From contig NC_041005.1 in NCBI RefSeq assembly GCF_004193775.1, positions 2,482,501 to 2,546,500 on the forward strand: a DNA stretch of 64,000 bases, read 5' to 3'. The notes under the pieces are model-generated. The model saw only the letters and a program-made list of their open reading frames with translations, was not told the DNA's origin and did not search any database. This document shows, piece by piece, positions 12,380 to 24,745 of this stretch. This DNA comes from Glycine soja. Its lineage: Eukaryota > Streptophyta > Magnoliopsida > Fabales > Fabaceae. The position numbers and the translations under genes were made by a program. The number at the start of each line of letters is the position of its first letter. Position 1 is the first letter of the stretch.

Positions 12380-13420
12380 TTATTTTGTTGCAGCATCCTT
12401 ATCCTTTATATCAATGTCTCCGCATCTAAACTTGCAACCATGACGACGAGGCTTGTCAGGGTTATGAGGTTCAGAGTCACTGGGTTCATGGAAAAGTCCC
12501 CTGAGGCATCGTCTTCGAACAACGGGCCGGTAAGGCACCCTCTCCACACGGTTAATGCTAACTTCAGCCTTAGGTTTTTCCAAACACGGTTGTTTCACAT
12601 CAGGCTGAGGCTGTTGGGGGAGAATAACACGAACACCAGGGTCTCTTCCATTGATGGAACCGTTCGACATGATCGAATTGTTGATGCTCTGAATGTTGCT
12701 GTTTACGTATGTCTTCCCCGCTTCATCTTTCTCCGTGGACGCGCTCTTCTTACCTTCAGGTTTGGGCCTAGTTGAGTGAGAACCCGCCACGTGCATTGTC
12801 ACTCCTCTGTTGTCACCAGCCAGAGTTACCACACTAATTGTTTTGTCATCCACGTTCAATGTTGGATTCAGAGCTGAAATATCATTAATATCTTTTTGGA
12901 TAGTGGGGTTTTCCTCGTGGGATAATGGTATGGTCGCTGATGTTGAAGCTGGTGGCACCACTTGGATGTCTTTCCCGCTAGGAGTGGACGTGGCAACCAT
13001 CATCTTTCTCTCTATGGTGTTGCCATTTGATTTAGATTGGTGGGGTTTGCTTTGTGTTTCCAAAGGGGCATTGGAATTGGAATTCTGAGTAGGAGTACTA
13101 TCCAACTCCAATTCCTCCACATTTGGCTCTGAAGGTGTAGAAAGGGATTCTGGCTGAAAAGACACTGGGGAATTAATGATCACTGAAGGTGCTGGTGAGT
13201 GTGATGGAAGAAAATTTGACACTTGTTGAGGTTTAGATTTTGGGGTTCCATTCGGAGGAGGTTGTGGAGGGGTAGAGGCTATTCCAGGAGGACGAAATGG
13301 TGGTCGATGATGAGTGGAAACAGATTTTGATTTTTGTTTTGGAGGAGGAGAATGAGATTCAGTGGAAGGACCTGAGATCCAAGGGATCCTAAAACCACAT
13401 TGCTGCTTTTTCCGTGGCAT
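12380..13420 (-). CDS. Pro/Ser-rich disordered protein with a conserved basic C-terminus
   Basis: A single uninterrupted frame of 346 codons begins MPRKKQQCGFRIPWISGPST. Residues 20-200 are rich in Pro, Ser, Thr and Gln (for example PPFRPPGIASTPPQPPP) and look intrinsically disordered. The last 60 residues are different: VPYRPVVRRRCLRGLFHEPS, then KPRRHGCKFRCGDIDI, with an Arg cluster and three Cys. No signal peptide or membrane segment is visible. I do not recognise a named family; the C-terminal block is where conservation should be sought. The plus strand shows overlapping antisense frames that I regard as shadows. No intron is needed. Confidence 0.75.
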   Translation of the reverse strand: MPRKKQQCGFRIPWISGPSTESHSPPPKQKSKSVSTHHRPPFRPPGIASTPPQPPPNGTPKSKPQQVSNFLPSHSPAPSVIINSPVSFQPESLSTPSEPNVEELELDSTPTQNSNSNAPLETQSKPHQSKSNGNTIERKMMVATSTPSGKDIQVVPPASTSATIPLSHEENPTIQKDINDISALNPTLNVDDKTISVVTLAGDNRGVTMHVAGSHSTRPKPEGKKSASTEKDEAGKTYVNSNIQSINNSIMSNGSINGRDPGVRVILPQQPQPDVKQPCLEKPKAEVSINRVERVPYRPVVRRRCLRGLFHEPSDSEPHNPDKPRRHGCKFRCGDIDIKDKDAATK

Positions 13421-14479
13421 GTATGATGGATAGAATAGATATGATTAATATCTGGTATCACTACAGAATGAGTTTTTTTTTTCACCGGATATATAAGGTT
13501 TTCTATTTTAGTTGAACTTAAAAACCGCAGATTGCACTGGTTGTCTATATATACAGAACTAGGAGTTTATACCTTGGATGCATTGGAGTACTTTCGTTAG
13601 AATTTTGTTTGACTAACCAGTTTTTATTCCCAAGCTTTTCACACTGATTTCCTTGGAAACTTCTTTATTTGTGCTTTGCTTAGACTTAGAGATTTATGTT
13701 GTCATCAAACAAACGTTCGCAAACCATTCTTATCTTGTGGTGTACGAAAGTGATTTCTTTCACTTCTCACGAAAGAAATTCCCAGCATATTCTTGGCCTC
13801 TTTGAAGCTTACTGAGCTAATGGTTTTGGTCATTCATCCCCGTGTTATTAAATTGATTTCATTGAATTTGATATGGAATATATAGCAATAAACTTAAAAT
13901 AATCATCCGTAACCGTAAGTCCATAATGTTGGGCAAATGAATGCCAGAACATATGATCCAATGAGTCGGCAATTCCATGTCTAAACAACTAGAAAGTTCC
14001 TTTCTTCATATTCTCCTTTAAGAAAAGAATTCAAATACAAGATGCAGTCATAAAGTAAAGGATGGCACCCAGCTACTTTTGTGGTTATATGAAATACCAA
14101 AGATGGGGATAATTCCATATTCCTTGGCCGCTGCTAAAGCAGAAGCAACTACCAATCAATTCCAAGTATTCCTAGCAGCAACATCAGGGTACGTAGAATC
14201 CTACACTTGAGGGGAAAAAACACGAAACCCTTAATTTTTGTTATTAAATTTGTCAGTAATGAAGAACATCTAACATTTTTACGAAATGAAAATACTGTTA
14301 TACTGTTGAGTTAGGTCTTATATAGATTAAAATTAAATCATTAGTCCTACTCCTCCCAATAGTTCTCTATAAGTAGAACAACGGTACTTTGTATTTTTTG
14401 TTGTTGAATAATGATACTTTGTTGTTATACATTAGCAAGCACTGATATTTACTTCGATAGAACAGAACTAGAATAACAA
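13421..14479. other. Intergenic with a decayed minus-strand coding relic
   Basis: This is the shared upstream space of two divergent genes. On the minus strand between 14200 and 13848 there are stop-broken coding-like segments (see findings). A 9-bp perfect stem, atttctttc paired with gaaagaaat, sits at about 13751-13780. Nothing here is a convincing intact gene. Confidence 0.4.
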
Positions 14480-15508
14480 ATGCTAGGAGTCTACAGAATA
14501 CTGCGACTTCGCCAAAACCCTCAAAGGGGCGCAATATTTCAACAATTCCAAGGGAAGGGAATCCTTAACCTAAACAAAATATATTCAAAATTTGGATGTG
14601 CCACGTCCTCTCCACGCATGCAGCAGAAAGGATTGGAGAATGTCACAGTGTCAGAGGTACTAATGACAAAAGGGGAAGCAAATGTTGGTTCCTGGCTCTG
14701 GTGCCGAGTTGATGATGCTGTTATCAACGCAATGAAGAACGTAAGATAGTTCAATTTGTTCAAAATAGTTCACCGTAATTAACTTTCTTAAGATTTCTTG
14801 ACTAACATCAACATGGTATAAGATTTTCAGATGGCTGATAATAACATTGGATCATTGGTGGTACTAAAGCCAGAGGGGCAGCATATAGCAGGCATTATCA
14901 CAGAAAGAGGTAGATGTGGTTCCTTCCAATTAATTCCCTTTAGTTAAGATAGAAAACTCATTACCAATGCAATTTGCAAACCAAAATTTAACAGTATTTG
15001 ACTCGTTGAGCTAAACTGAACCACTTTGTTGGATGCATGCATGAACCAACAGACTGCTTGAAAAAAATAGTTGCACAAGGAAGATCTCCCTTGCACACAC
15101 ATGTTGGTCAAATAATGACTGATGAGGTTATTTTATGCTCTCTCTTTTCAATTATATTTAACAACCTAATCTTGTGTTTTCAATAAGAATAATGAGGTTA
15201 CTTGTGAACAGAATAACCTGATAACGGTGACCTCCAACACCAACATTCTTCAAGCAATGAAAATTATGACAGGTAAGGATAATTCTCCTATTGGCACAAG
15301 TCTTCTTCCTTCTTTTAATCTTTTGACACAAAGCTTAAGGGTCAAATGTCAACCTTTTCTTGCAGAGAATCATATCCGGCATGTTCCTGTTATAGATGGA
15401 AAAATAGTTGGCATGATTTCCATTGTAGATGTGGTGCGAGCAGTGATGGAGCAGCAGAGTGGAGAACTGAAGCGACTCAATGACTACGTCAGAGGAGAAT
15501 ACTATTAG
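14480..15508 (+). CDS. CBSX3: CBS-domain-pair protein CBSX3, mitochondrial
   Basis: Five exons: 14480-14740, 14831-14909, 15053-15126, 15212-15272 and 15366-15508 (618 nt, 205 residues), all GT-AG and in frame. The N-terminus MLGVYRILRLRQNPQRGAIF is Arg-rich without acidic residues, as in a mitochondrial presequence. CBS motif 1 covers about residues 60-125, including MADNNIGSLVVLKPEGQHIA and GIITERDCLKKIV. CBS motif 2 covers about 135-195, with ENHIRHVPVIDGKIVGMISI and VDVVRAVMEQQ. In Arabidopsis the family member CBSX3 acts in mitochondria on the ferredoxin-thioredoxin/thioredoxin-o redox system, and its length of about 206 residues matches. CBS pairs bind adenosine nucleotides. Confidence 0.95.
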
Positions 15509-18500
15509 CTAAAGAATTCAAGCATGGATACGGATTTGATGACACGAAATTCATGTACCTAAACAGAATGCACCTTTATATTTGATAGTAAATTTAATTT
15601 GATTCTATTTTATAACTTTCTACTTTCTAATAAGTATCTGGTGAATAAGTTTTCTTGATCTTTTTTTATTAAATTTTTTTTCCAAAAAAATAAATAATAA
15701 ATTTGATAATCTCCATTCACACCAAAACATATATATTCGAGTTGTGAGCCTAATTCATTAGAAAAATCATATTCAATATTCTCATTCCCCTTTTCCCTCA
15801 GTCCCTCACCCTCCCAAGCCTTAGTACGAATCTGTTAAACATCACGCCACATTAACATTGGGATTTCTCATTAAAACACACACACAAACATTTTCCCCAC
15901 ATGCAAAACGTATGGGTATTCATCGGTTGAAATACTTCAGATTTCGGATTTAAGGTAAAATCAAATCTTAACTGATTATTGTTAATTAGGTTTATTTCAT
16001 TTAGGTTTTAAAATATTTTTAGCCAATATGAATCAAATCTATCTAATTAATTTTTAATAATTATCACGCAGCATATACCATTAATTTATTTATCCAAAAT
16101 ATAATATTTCTTGTGGTCCTTGCCATAAGATTCAAATTAAAAATATGTTAATGATAAAAATTAAAAGTGTGTTTTACTTTCCTTCTAAAGCAAAAAAATA
16201 AAAAATAAAAAAATTAAAGTGTGCTTTCATTCTCCTTAATAGGATCAATCTAAAAGTTTTATTGCATTAATCATTTTTTACAAAAATATCCTTAACTAAA
16301 GTAAGTTATAAAATGATGTGATGGTGGGAGAAACATAAATTATTAATATTAATTAGTTGTTCATAGAACTAATTTTAAAAATAATAATTTAAGATAAATT
16401 TAATGCTCTAAGTTAATTTTGATGAATTACTTAATTGGATCTTATAATAGGGCCAAGAGACATTAATAAAAATTACATAACAAATATGATCAAATTAAAC
16501 TACTAGGTAACATTAAATAAAATCATAAGAAAATCAAAACAAATGAAAAAGAAGTAAAAGATAATAGTAGAAGGGAAAAAAGTTCAAGAGTCTAAAATGT
16601 TTAAGAAATAGTTGATTGATTGAGTAATCGAATTGGTTTAAATTGAAAAAAGGATAACAATAAATATAGAAAATCTATTGTTTATATATTAAAATAATAA
16701 AAAGATAGCAATAAATATATAAAATCTATTATTTATATATTAAAAAATTATTCCAATTTGATTATATTTTAAATAATTCAAAATTGACAATCTTTATCTT
16801 TATAACTTACCTATTTCATACATTAGAAGTAACAACCATGAAATAATGTAAATTCTCAAAACATACTTTCACCCTCCTGCCCGAATATGTTTGAACCTTG
16901 TTCCATGGAGAAGCTCCTTCGCCTATTCTGTTTTCAGAAATTGAACGATAAAGATTCTTTAACTAGAATTGTCTAAAAGATTAAAGATCTAGATTCGTGA
17001 TGCCGTGAAGTCAAGCACATTTTTGGCATAAATACATGTCATCATCGGCTTCATTAGTGACAGAAAGCAATCCCTTTCAGCATGGGGCAATATCCCCAAA
17101 CTGCAGGAGTATATATATATATATATATACATATAGTGTAGTGGCTGTGGCTTGTTTAGTTGTTTTTTCTATCTCATCACCTCCAACACGGAGACATTCG
17201 ACAATGGGCATCGAACAGATTCTATGCGTTACGACTCATATTAATAAGATTCTATTTTCACAACCTAAAATTTTAAACATCCAATTAACCGTTTTATTTT
17301 TATTTTATCTTTCTCTTCCTATTATACTATATATCAAGCCAAATCAATTACTTATTTCACATTTCATCCTTTGTCTTTTAAGTTGTACACAACTCAAGGT
17401 TGATGAAGAAACATTTTTCTATTAATAATGCATTAAATACTAGCACATTTGTAATCAAGAAGTTTGAATTTGTAAATGATTTCATGTTTAATTTTTTTAT
17501 AACGAGAAAGTGTTTTTAAAATTTAATTTTAGAATGTTTTTTATGAGCTTTTTTACGAGTATCTATAAGAGTTATTTATAAGAGTTTCGGTATTATACTT
17601 AATTTTATCTCCTACTGTATACTACTATCATTTTTTTTCTTCAAATAAAAAGTGAATGACCAAGATCTCCCGCAATTCCTATTTGGACTGCGTGCATCTT
17701 AGCCACTGATTCATGCTTTTTTTAACAAAGTATTAATAAAATCCATAACAATTTAACAATAAATAAAAGGAATACCTTTATTTAGTTTTCACATTTTGTC
17801 AAGACTATTTTATCTTTCAATTATTCTAGAAAACACACCTACTAAAATTACCGACTCTTTTTTATATTTCATCTCATTTTCTATTTAACATCTACTTTTC
17901 TTTTTTTATTTTATTATGTTTTTATTTTCTAAAAGGTATATATAGAAAGACAAGCCCAGTAATATAATAAGAAAATACACGGTGAAAGATGAAACTTAGG
18001 CACTATTCTTCCAACAAAAATGATTTTTGGACATGCATAACACCTATTTGGCACCAATGAAAAAAAGAGAGGGAGAAGAAATAAAAATAGAAATGTTAGG
18101 TGATACATGAGATAAAAGAAAATAAGAAAATGATGGTAAGAAAGAAATAACCGGTGTTAATGAAGAGTTTTTTTTTATATATATAAATATCAATATTAAA
18201 AAGAGTATAAAAATGTGGGGTGTTCAAATATTATGAAGTTGCAGGGGTCCATATTCCTTGGTGAAACGCTATAGCAAGAAATTAACTGTCAGAAAGGACC
18301 ATGTGCTCTGTAACTGGTAAACAACAATGTATATAAATCTGAGTTATGGCGTTCGCAGGGCCAAGTGCAAACCTCTTCTGTTCAACCAGAGTAGGCTTCA
18401 CTTATTAGGCACGCAATGTCTTTCAATTCTAATCGAAGAAGGAATATGTGAGTGTAAAATAAGTAAGTAAAGTTAAAAAATATATAGAAATTGTTTTTTC

Positions 18501-19220
18501 ATTGATAGTATATCCTGATCCAGTTATTTTATTTTCTTGTACTACTATTTTTTTAACTACAAATACTGTTACTAGTTAATTCGTAATACAAGTTATTGCA
18601 ACTTCTTTTATGACACTATGAAGCAATGCAATTCATACATGATCGAGCAGAACGCGCACTGGACATTATTCTCGATTTCATATGTAAAATAGTATATTAA
18701 TTAATGGTGATGGAGAAAGTATATATTACTTGTTGTTACAAGTTGCAAAATAAGTGACAGAATCGATTATTATTTCTATATCTATCTTACTAGAAAGAAA
18801 GAAGCAGAATATCTTAGCCTTGCTTTAATCTTCCGTATATATTGTTAGGGAATATATATCTCTATAGCAGTGAGAATTGGTATCTAATCCCCACCGCCAC
18901 CACCAGACCAGATCAGGCAGTAAAAATTCAGAAGAAATTCTACTACTAATGTTGATAATACAATACGTACAACATAAAATTGAAATGGATCAAACTTAAA
19001 TTAAGGTCATATATGCATAGACTCATATATAGGTTTATAAAGGTGAGTGGGAGGGGATCAAATCCGAATGAAAGGACTAGGGAAAGGGTACATATATACA
19101 TGAACCCCCCGAGATTGGGAATCATTTTGTGTTTTGTGAGGGAAGGGAATCATATCATATCTTGTTGAATCCGTAAAAAAGTATTCGCCAACTTGCACAA
19201 CCCCCCACTTTACTGACCCT
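15509..19220. other. 3.7-kb AT-rich intergenic region
   Basis: I see no gene. The plus-strand frame at 17036-17425 contains a TA repeat (17109-17129) that translates as an Ile-Tyr run; its remaining composition is that of random AT-rich DNA. The last few hundred bases are the promoter region of the RADIALIS-like gene. Confidence 0.5.
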
Positions 19221-19227
19221 TATTTAA
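19221..19227 (+). promoter_or_regulatory. TATA-like element of the first RADIALIS-like gene
   Basis: The sequence tatttaa lies about 116 bp upstream of the start codon, followed by a pyrimidine-rich leader, which is a normal plant spacing. It is a weak match, and no transcript start is known from sequence alone. Confidence 0.35.
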
Positions 19228-19342
19228 GGAGCTAGAGCAACTATCTTTGCCCTTAAGCTCAAGTCACCACTCTCACAATCTTGGTTCTTTTTCTTCTATT
19301 CTTGTGATACTTGCTTGCTTGTGTGTTCACTAATTATATAGC

Positions 19343-20965
19343 ATGGGTTGGACACGGGAAGAGAATAGACGTTTTGAGGATGCTCTTGCGGTTCATGGGC
19401 CTAATGACCCTAATCGGTGGCAACATGTAGCCAACGCCGTGGGTGGAAAATCCGTACAAGAGGTGAAAATGCACTATGAGATCCTCCAGGAAGATGTCAT
19501 TCGAATAGAGCGTGATCAAATCCCACTTCCCAGCTACAGAGGTGCTGCTATCAACATCAACGCAAGACAGAATATTGACAATGAGCAAAGGTAAATGCTT
19601 TCTATATATGCCACTGTGATCTAGGACAACAATCATAAAACTTAATTTGTAAATATAAACATGCATTACTTGTCATGTACAAGGTTTTAGTGGAGCAAAA
19701 CAAGTACCAGCTAGCAACTTAATAGAATGTGAGTTATGTTATATACCGGTTATATGACATGGAAGTTATGTGTGTATACTTCCAAGTTTCAACGATTTTT
19801 GTGTTGTCTTCTATTGTTTCCCACATGTATTAGAGGAGGAAATCAGTAAAATCACGTTTATTGCATTAAAAGGTGTTTTGAAAGAGATATACCTTCTAAA
19901 TTTGGGAGAACCCTTTGCATCTGCATTGCCAATTTCATTAGTCATCCCGTTTTAAAATAATTCTCACTTTTCCAGTTTTATAGCTTTCACGATGATCACA
20001 ACGTCATGTCCTCGGATATACATGCTATTTCTGGTTAGCTTACAGAGTAATTAACAGTTCAAGAAATTGTCATAGCAACACAATGCAACAAACCATTATT
20101 ATTATTATTATTACAAACAGAGTCCACGTGAAATTTAGTCCATCAAGTTTCAAATCGCATGCACCTGAGATCTATTAGTTTGGATAATGTCCATCCTGGT
20201 GCTTATATTATTAACAATTATCAACCTGTCAATATGCTATTGGTAATAAAATCATTGGTTCATGCATCGACAATTTATTATCTTTTTCCCTCGGGGATAA
20301 ATCACCTGTAATCATTGGATGTAGTTTTCTGGCACATTCACGTATTTTTTCTTCTTTTATAAAATTTAAATGTGTTTCTTTTTTCTATTTTTAAAACCCA
20401 TACAAACTCTATAAATGTTTTTTAAATATTTAACAATAATAAATTATGTGGGTTGACAATCTTGATTAAAAAACTATATATTTTTCATCATCATAAATAT
20501 ATAAAGGTTTAAAATTCATCACTAAAAAAAATTCATCTATTTTTTATATTTCTAAAATTTAAATGTTATTTTTTGTCCAAAGTTAGGATACCTACATGTA
20601 TGTTGTTCTAAAAAATGTTAGATTTTTAAATTTTTTATATAATTTTTTTTAGTTTTTTTAATCAAAATTATCAACACACACTTATTACTGTCAAGACAAT
20701 GCTTAAACAATATTTAAAAAGTTTATGTAAGTTTTAAAAATAAAAAAAAAATCTTCTTATAATTTTCTTAAACTTTAAGAGAGAGATATATATATTTTTC
20801 AAAAAAGAAAAAAAAACACTGTAATTCTTTTAAATCTAGGAAAAAGGTATGTACTTGTAATTTTCTCATATGTACACATGTTAAAAGGCTGAATTTGTCC
20901 CATTCTTATTTCTGAATAAGCCTATTTTCTTAAGCAGGCGAATGAGGAATCTAAGTCTCCGGTGA
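19343..20965 (+). CDS. RADIALIS-like SANT/MYB protein (copy 1)
   Basis: Two exons, 19343-19590 and 20938-20965 (276 nt, 91 residues), with a 1,347-bp GT-AG intron. One SANT/MYB repeat covers about residues 1-55: GWTREENRRFEDALA, then DPNRWQHVANAVGGKSVQEV and KMHYEILQEDV. The C-terminus has the family's IPLPSYR block, and the tiny second exon supplies the expected RMRNLSLR ending. RAD-like proteins are single-repeat MYBs which, in Antirrhinum, compete with larger MYBs (DIV, DRIF) for binding partners and so act as small interfering regulators of development. The canonical spacing Trp-x(n)-RW is kept. Stopping at the intron would give a shorter protein without the conserved tail. Confidence 0.92.
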
Positions 20966-21423
20966 GGCAAAGACTATTCGAACTGTGGAGTTGCTAGTTT
21001 CAACGAAGCCATGTGAAATTAATTATGTTAGTGTGCTCGCTGCCCTGTGTATCTCTTTTCCTGTTATATTCACAATTGTAATTTGCAAGAAATATCATGT
21101 AATGTAACTTTGTCAAAAAAAATAATTTGCGTGTAGTACTGTGCTGGCACCATCCTAGACAATTATCAATGTAATGCAACTTCTCAAAGTTTTATTTAAT
21201 GATTTTAATTATTAAACACTTGTTCGTCGTTTTATTTTACGTTTTTAGCTGCAAGTTAAAGACTCAAGTTTAAACAAAGTACTTACTGAACACACCTCCA
21301 TTACAATATGTATCCAGTGAGAAAAAATGAATTTCTTGCCTATTAGTAAAGTTCATCTATCATGCATGTGTCTTGGTTCTGCTCGCAAATTATTGATGAT
21401 TTGATCCACCAAAACCTACTGGC

Positions 21424-21464
<41 letters not shown>

Positions 21465-22054
21465 TTTCAAAAGAAACACACACAAAGATTTATAGATGTG
21501 AGAACTCATCCAAATTTCAAATATAGAGTTTATAGTAAGTAAAGTTTTCTAGCTGTAAACATAACACTTAACTTTGTTATATTATTATTATTTTCAATTC
21601 CTCATTTATATAAATACCCATCTCCTCCTATCTGATTATATAACTGTTTTTTCAAATGCAATGCTTCTAGTGAAAATTTGACATAAATATTTTTGAATAA
21701 TTTTTAAAAAAAGTATAATCTAGCATTTTTTTCCCTTAAAACACTAACTAACCGTTCTTATTTAACTTTAATGTCACATGTAGCTTAGTTAAACTCTGCA
21801 CTACTAAAAATAATATTGAGGGCGAGGCAACAGTAACCAACACCAACTGATGGCTAAATACAACTAGTTAAGCCGCAAAAGAAGGGTATGCAATAGCAGC
21901 GTAAGCGCTGATTTGTTGACAAACTAAAATCCTACCCTTAGAAAAGAAAACGGAAAACTTTATTTCCAAAGATAACAAAACAGTAGGCAAGGGAGTCGGG
22001 TATTTAACACCTGTACGAACCCCCCATTATCTGCAACCAAAACAGGTTGTTGCA
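20966..22054. other. Intergenic, with an AT microsatellite
   Basis: This includes the 3' untranslated region of the RADIALIS-like gene and an uninterrupted (AT)n run at 21430-21461. No other coding or structural signal was recognised. Confidence 0.5.
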
Positions 22055-22063
22055 TATATAAAA
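22055..22063 (+). promoter_or_regulatory. TATA box of the arabinogalactan-like gene
   Basis: The sequence tatataaaa lies about 115 bp upstream of the start codon at 22178, and the leader between them has no interfering long frame. It is a good match to the plant TATA consensus. Confidence 0.55.
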
Positions 22064-22177
22064 TACCGGATTCCAATAAAACAAAGTTGCATTTTGTTGC
22101 CACCCTTGGTTCACAAAATTGTCAAGGTGTTTCTTTTTGTGCAAAATCCTTGATTCCGGGGAAAGGGAATAAGGAAA

Positions 22178-23641
22178 ATGGCGAAGATATCATTTGTTTT
22201 TATGCTGTTGGCTCTGCCATTATGTTTAGTTTTGGGCCAAGAAGATTGGGAGGATCTTCTGGGCCAAGGAGGATTCTCTCAAGATGCTTTGAACAAGGCC
22301 CAGGCAGCTTTAGGTGCTGCTTCTGCCCAAGCAGCTGTCAATGATTATTTTGGACTTGACGACTCTCCTCCGGAAGCCGCGCATGGAGAACAATCATCCT
22401 TGGCTGACTTTTTAGACGCCGACAAGTAAGATCAAAACCATTCTCTCTCTTTGTTTTCAAATTTTTAATATTAAAATAGAAAGGTAAAACAATTTGGCTT
22501 TTTTTTTTTTTTGCCTTACTTATCTTTGATCATTCCTAAAATGAGAGAAATTATTAGATAATCATGTATCACACTACATGAGTATACTTTCCATTAATTT
22601 TCATTTAATACATAAAGGAGAATTATCAATTGGGAATGAATTTAGCCTAATGGGTTGATCTCTTACAACATGCATGACAAATTAAGGTTCAAATCCCATT
22701 GGAAGACGTACTTACATTTAATTTCTAACAATGTTTTAAATAAAATTACTTCTAAAGGAGGATAAATGTAACCATAAAAATAAATAAATGAAAGCTTTTG
22801 AGTCCATAAGAGAAACTATTAAAACTTGATTACATGTCTGGTAAAAATTGGGCAAAGCAATAATAATTTGACAACTTGTAATATTTCCCCCCAAAATGTG
22901 TAGTATAACTTGTAATTCCAAGATATGTAGTGTTTGAATGTCCTCCCTTCTAAAAGGTAAAAAAAATAGTATTTATTACTTTTTTTATGAAATGAAAAGA
23001 CATTGTCTTAAATTGTGTGTGACTTGACTTAATTTTATACTAACTGTGGGTGGTTAATTATTGTTGTGACAATTAGTAGTACAAGTAACGACAAAGGAGC
23101 TTCACCCACAGGGTCAACAACAGTAGAAGCACCAGAAGATTCACCTGTAGACGACGTTGATGAATCCGATGATTCTTTCTCACCTGCAGGGGCACCACTA
23201 AATTGGCCCAATGAGGCACCTAATCAAGCACCAAGCAATGCACCAATGGGAGCATCATTAGAAGCACCTGAATTAGCACCTACAGAAACACCAACAGAAG
23301 CACCTGAGTTAGCACCTACAGAAACACCAACAGAAGCACCTGAGTTAGCACCTACAGAAACACCAACAGAAGCACCTGAATTGGCACCTACAGATGCACC
23401 TGAATTGACACCTACAGATGCACCAACAGAAGCACCTGAATCAACATCCACAAATGCACCAGCAAAAACACCTGAATTGGCACCAACAACAAATGCACCT
23501 ATGCAATCACCTACAGTTGAAGAGGCTGACGAAGACGAATTGGCACCAACAAATGCACCTACTGGGGAACCAGATGATGAAGACGAGTTTGATGATTCTC
23601 CATCAGCACTCACAAATTACGATAATGATGACGATTCATAA
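22178..23641 (+). CDS. Secreted arabinogalactan-like protein with Ala/Pro/Thr/Glu repeats
   Basis: Two exons, 22178-22425 and 23077-23641 (813 nt, 270 residues), joined in frame over a 651-bp intron. The start MAKISFVFMLLALPLCLVLG is a classical signal peptide. Residues 21-82 are acidic and Ala-rich (DWEDLLGQGGFSQDALNKAQ, then AALGAASAQAAV). Exon 2 encodes a 12-residue repeat, EAPELAPTETPT, about three full copies plus variants, and an acidic tail ending NYDNDDDS. The many Ala-Pro, Thr-Pro and Ser-Pro pairs are what hydroxyproline O-glycosylation needs, so an apoplastic, heavily glycosylated protein is likely. There is no hydrophobic C-terminus, so no GPI anchor is predicted. The high Glu content is unusual for a classical AGP, so I use 'AGP-like'. 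Confidence 0.8.
22640..22740 (+). repeat. Possible tRNA-derived SINE fragment in an intron
   Basis: Within the intron of the AGP-like gene, tagcctaatggg (22643-22654) resembles a polymerase III box A and ggttcaaatcc (22686-22696) a box B, at the 30-40 bp spacing typical of tRNA-derived SINEs. The arms do not fold as a tRNA, so it is not a tRNA gene. The body and tail are not defined. Confidence 0.35.
23261..23404 (+). repeat. 36-bp coding minisatellite in the AGP-like gene
   Basis: The unit begins gaagcacctgaattagcacc and recurs at 23261, 23297, 23333 and, partly diverged, 23369. The first three units differ at one or two third-codon positions, pointing to recent expansion. The unit length of exactly 36 bp keeps frame and gives one EAPELAPTETPT block each, so copy number is likely to vary between accessions. 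Confidence 0.85.
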
Positions 23642-23907
23642 GATAATAATGTCACACTAATTGATTTTTATTGACAGACATTTTTATATATTTCGTTGAC
23701 ACTGAAAACTAATTTGGAGGGTGATGATATCTACTTTGAGACTTATAATGCAACACCCATCATTATTTTGTTACCCTTTAACAGATGTGCTAAAAAATGA
23801 GCCTATTTTATTTTATCGGGATAAGACTTTTGTTGTTTAACAAATATGTGTAATTTCTATCACCTTATTGTGCCTACTTGAAATAAATGATACTTTCTTG
23901 TATCAAG

Positions 23908-23941
<34 letters not shown>

Positions 23942-24709
23942 TGTCATGAGCATGTTTGTTATTTGATTAATGAAAGAGTAGGGTGGAAAGAAATTGACCC
24001 TTTGAGCAAATGCAATAGCTGCTTTTAAAAGAACTGGTGTCGTTGTGAAGTGAATCAAAGTTTTCAAATTAAACAAAGGAATTTAATATAATCAAAGTTT
24101 ATATCATACATTAATTATTAAATTTTAACTGAGAATATTTTTAAGAATTACTTTTATTAATAAGATTTTAAAAGGTATTGGTAACACTTTTCCATAGAAA
24201 ATTAACTATCACCTTTATTCCTTAATTAGTCTCTTCTGAACACTAGTTATTTAGTTAGCACTCTATTATTTTTATTTTTTAATATTTTATTTATCTCAAA
24301 TACTATTATTTAAATTTATTTATCTCCCCTTTAAATTTGAATTAAATTTAAATTTTAAATCTTAATACTCCATATCGAATCTCAATTATTATTTCAAACT
24401 AACAATAAATATATAAAATATCTATTTATAAAACATCCTAAAATTAAAACCTAATAACAAATACTTTAAAGCTTTAATCATCCTTTTGGTCTCTTGTAAT
24501 AACTTTTTTTATTCCCATTTTTGTTAATTACGTTCATGTTTCTTCAAACAGTATTAATTACTCAAAACTTAATGGCGAGACCAAAAAAAAATAGAAAAAA
24601 ATTGCTAACTAATGAAGGATGAAAATGTGATGTTTTAAACTATTGGGATTAAAAGAAAAAATTATTGCAATTATATAGACCAAGAGGATAAAAAAATATT
24701 TTAAATTTA

Positions 24710-24745
<36 letters not shown>

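Noticed and set aside
17036..17425. 129-codon frame on the plus strand
   Set aside because: It contains a TA microsatellite and otherwise random AT-rich codons, with no signal or domain.
22640..22700. tRNA gene
   Set aside because: Box-like motifs are present, but no acceptor stem or anticodon arm can be formed.
23224..23613. 129-codon minus-strand frame
   Set aside because: It is the antisense shadow of the AGP repeat region; the regular repeat keeps it open.
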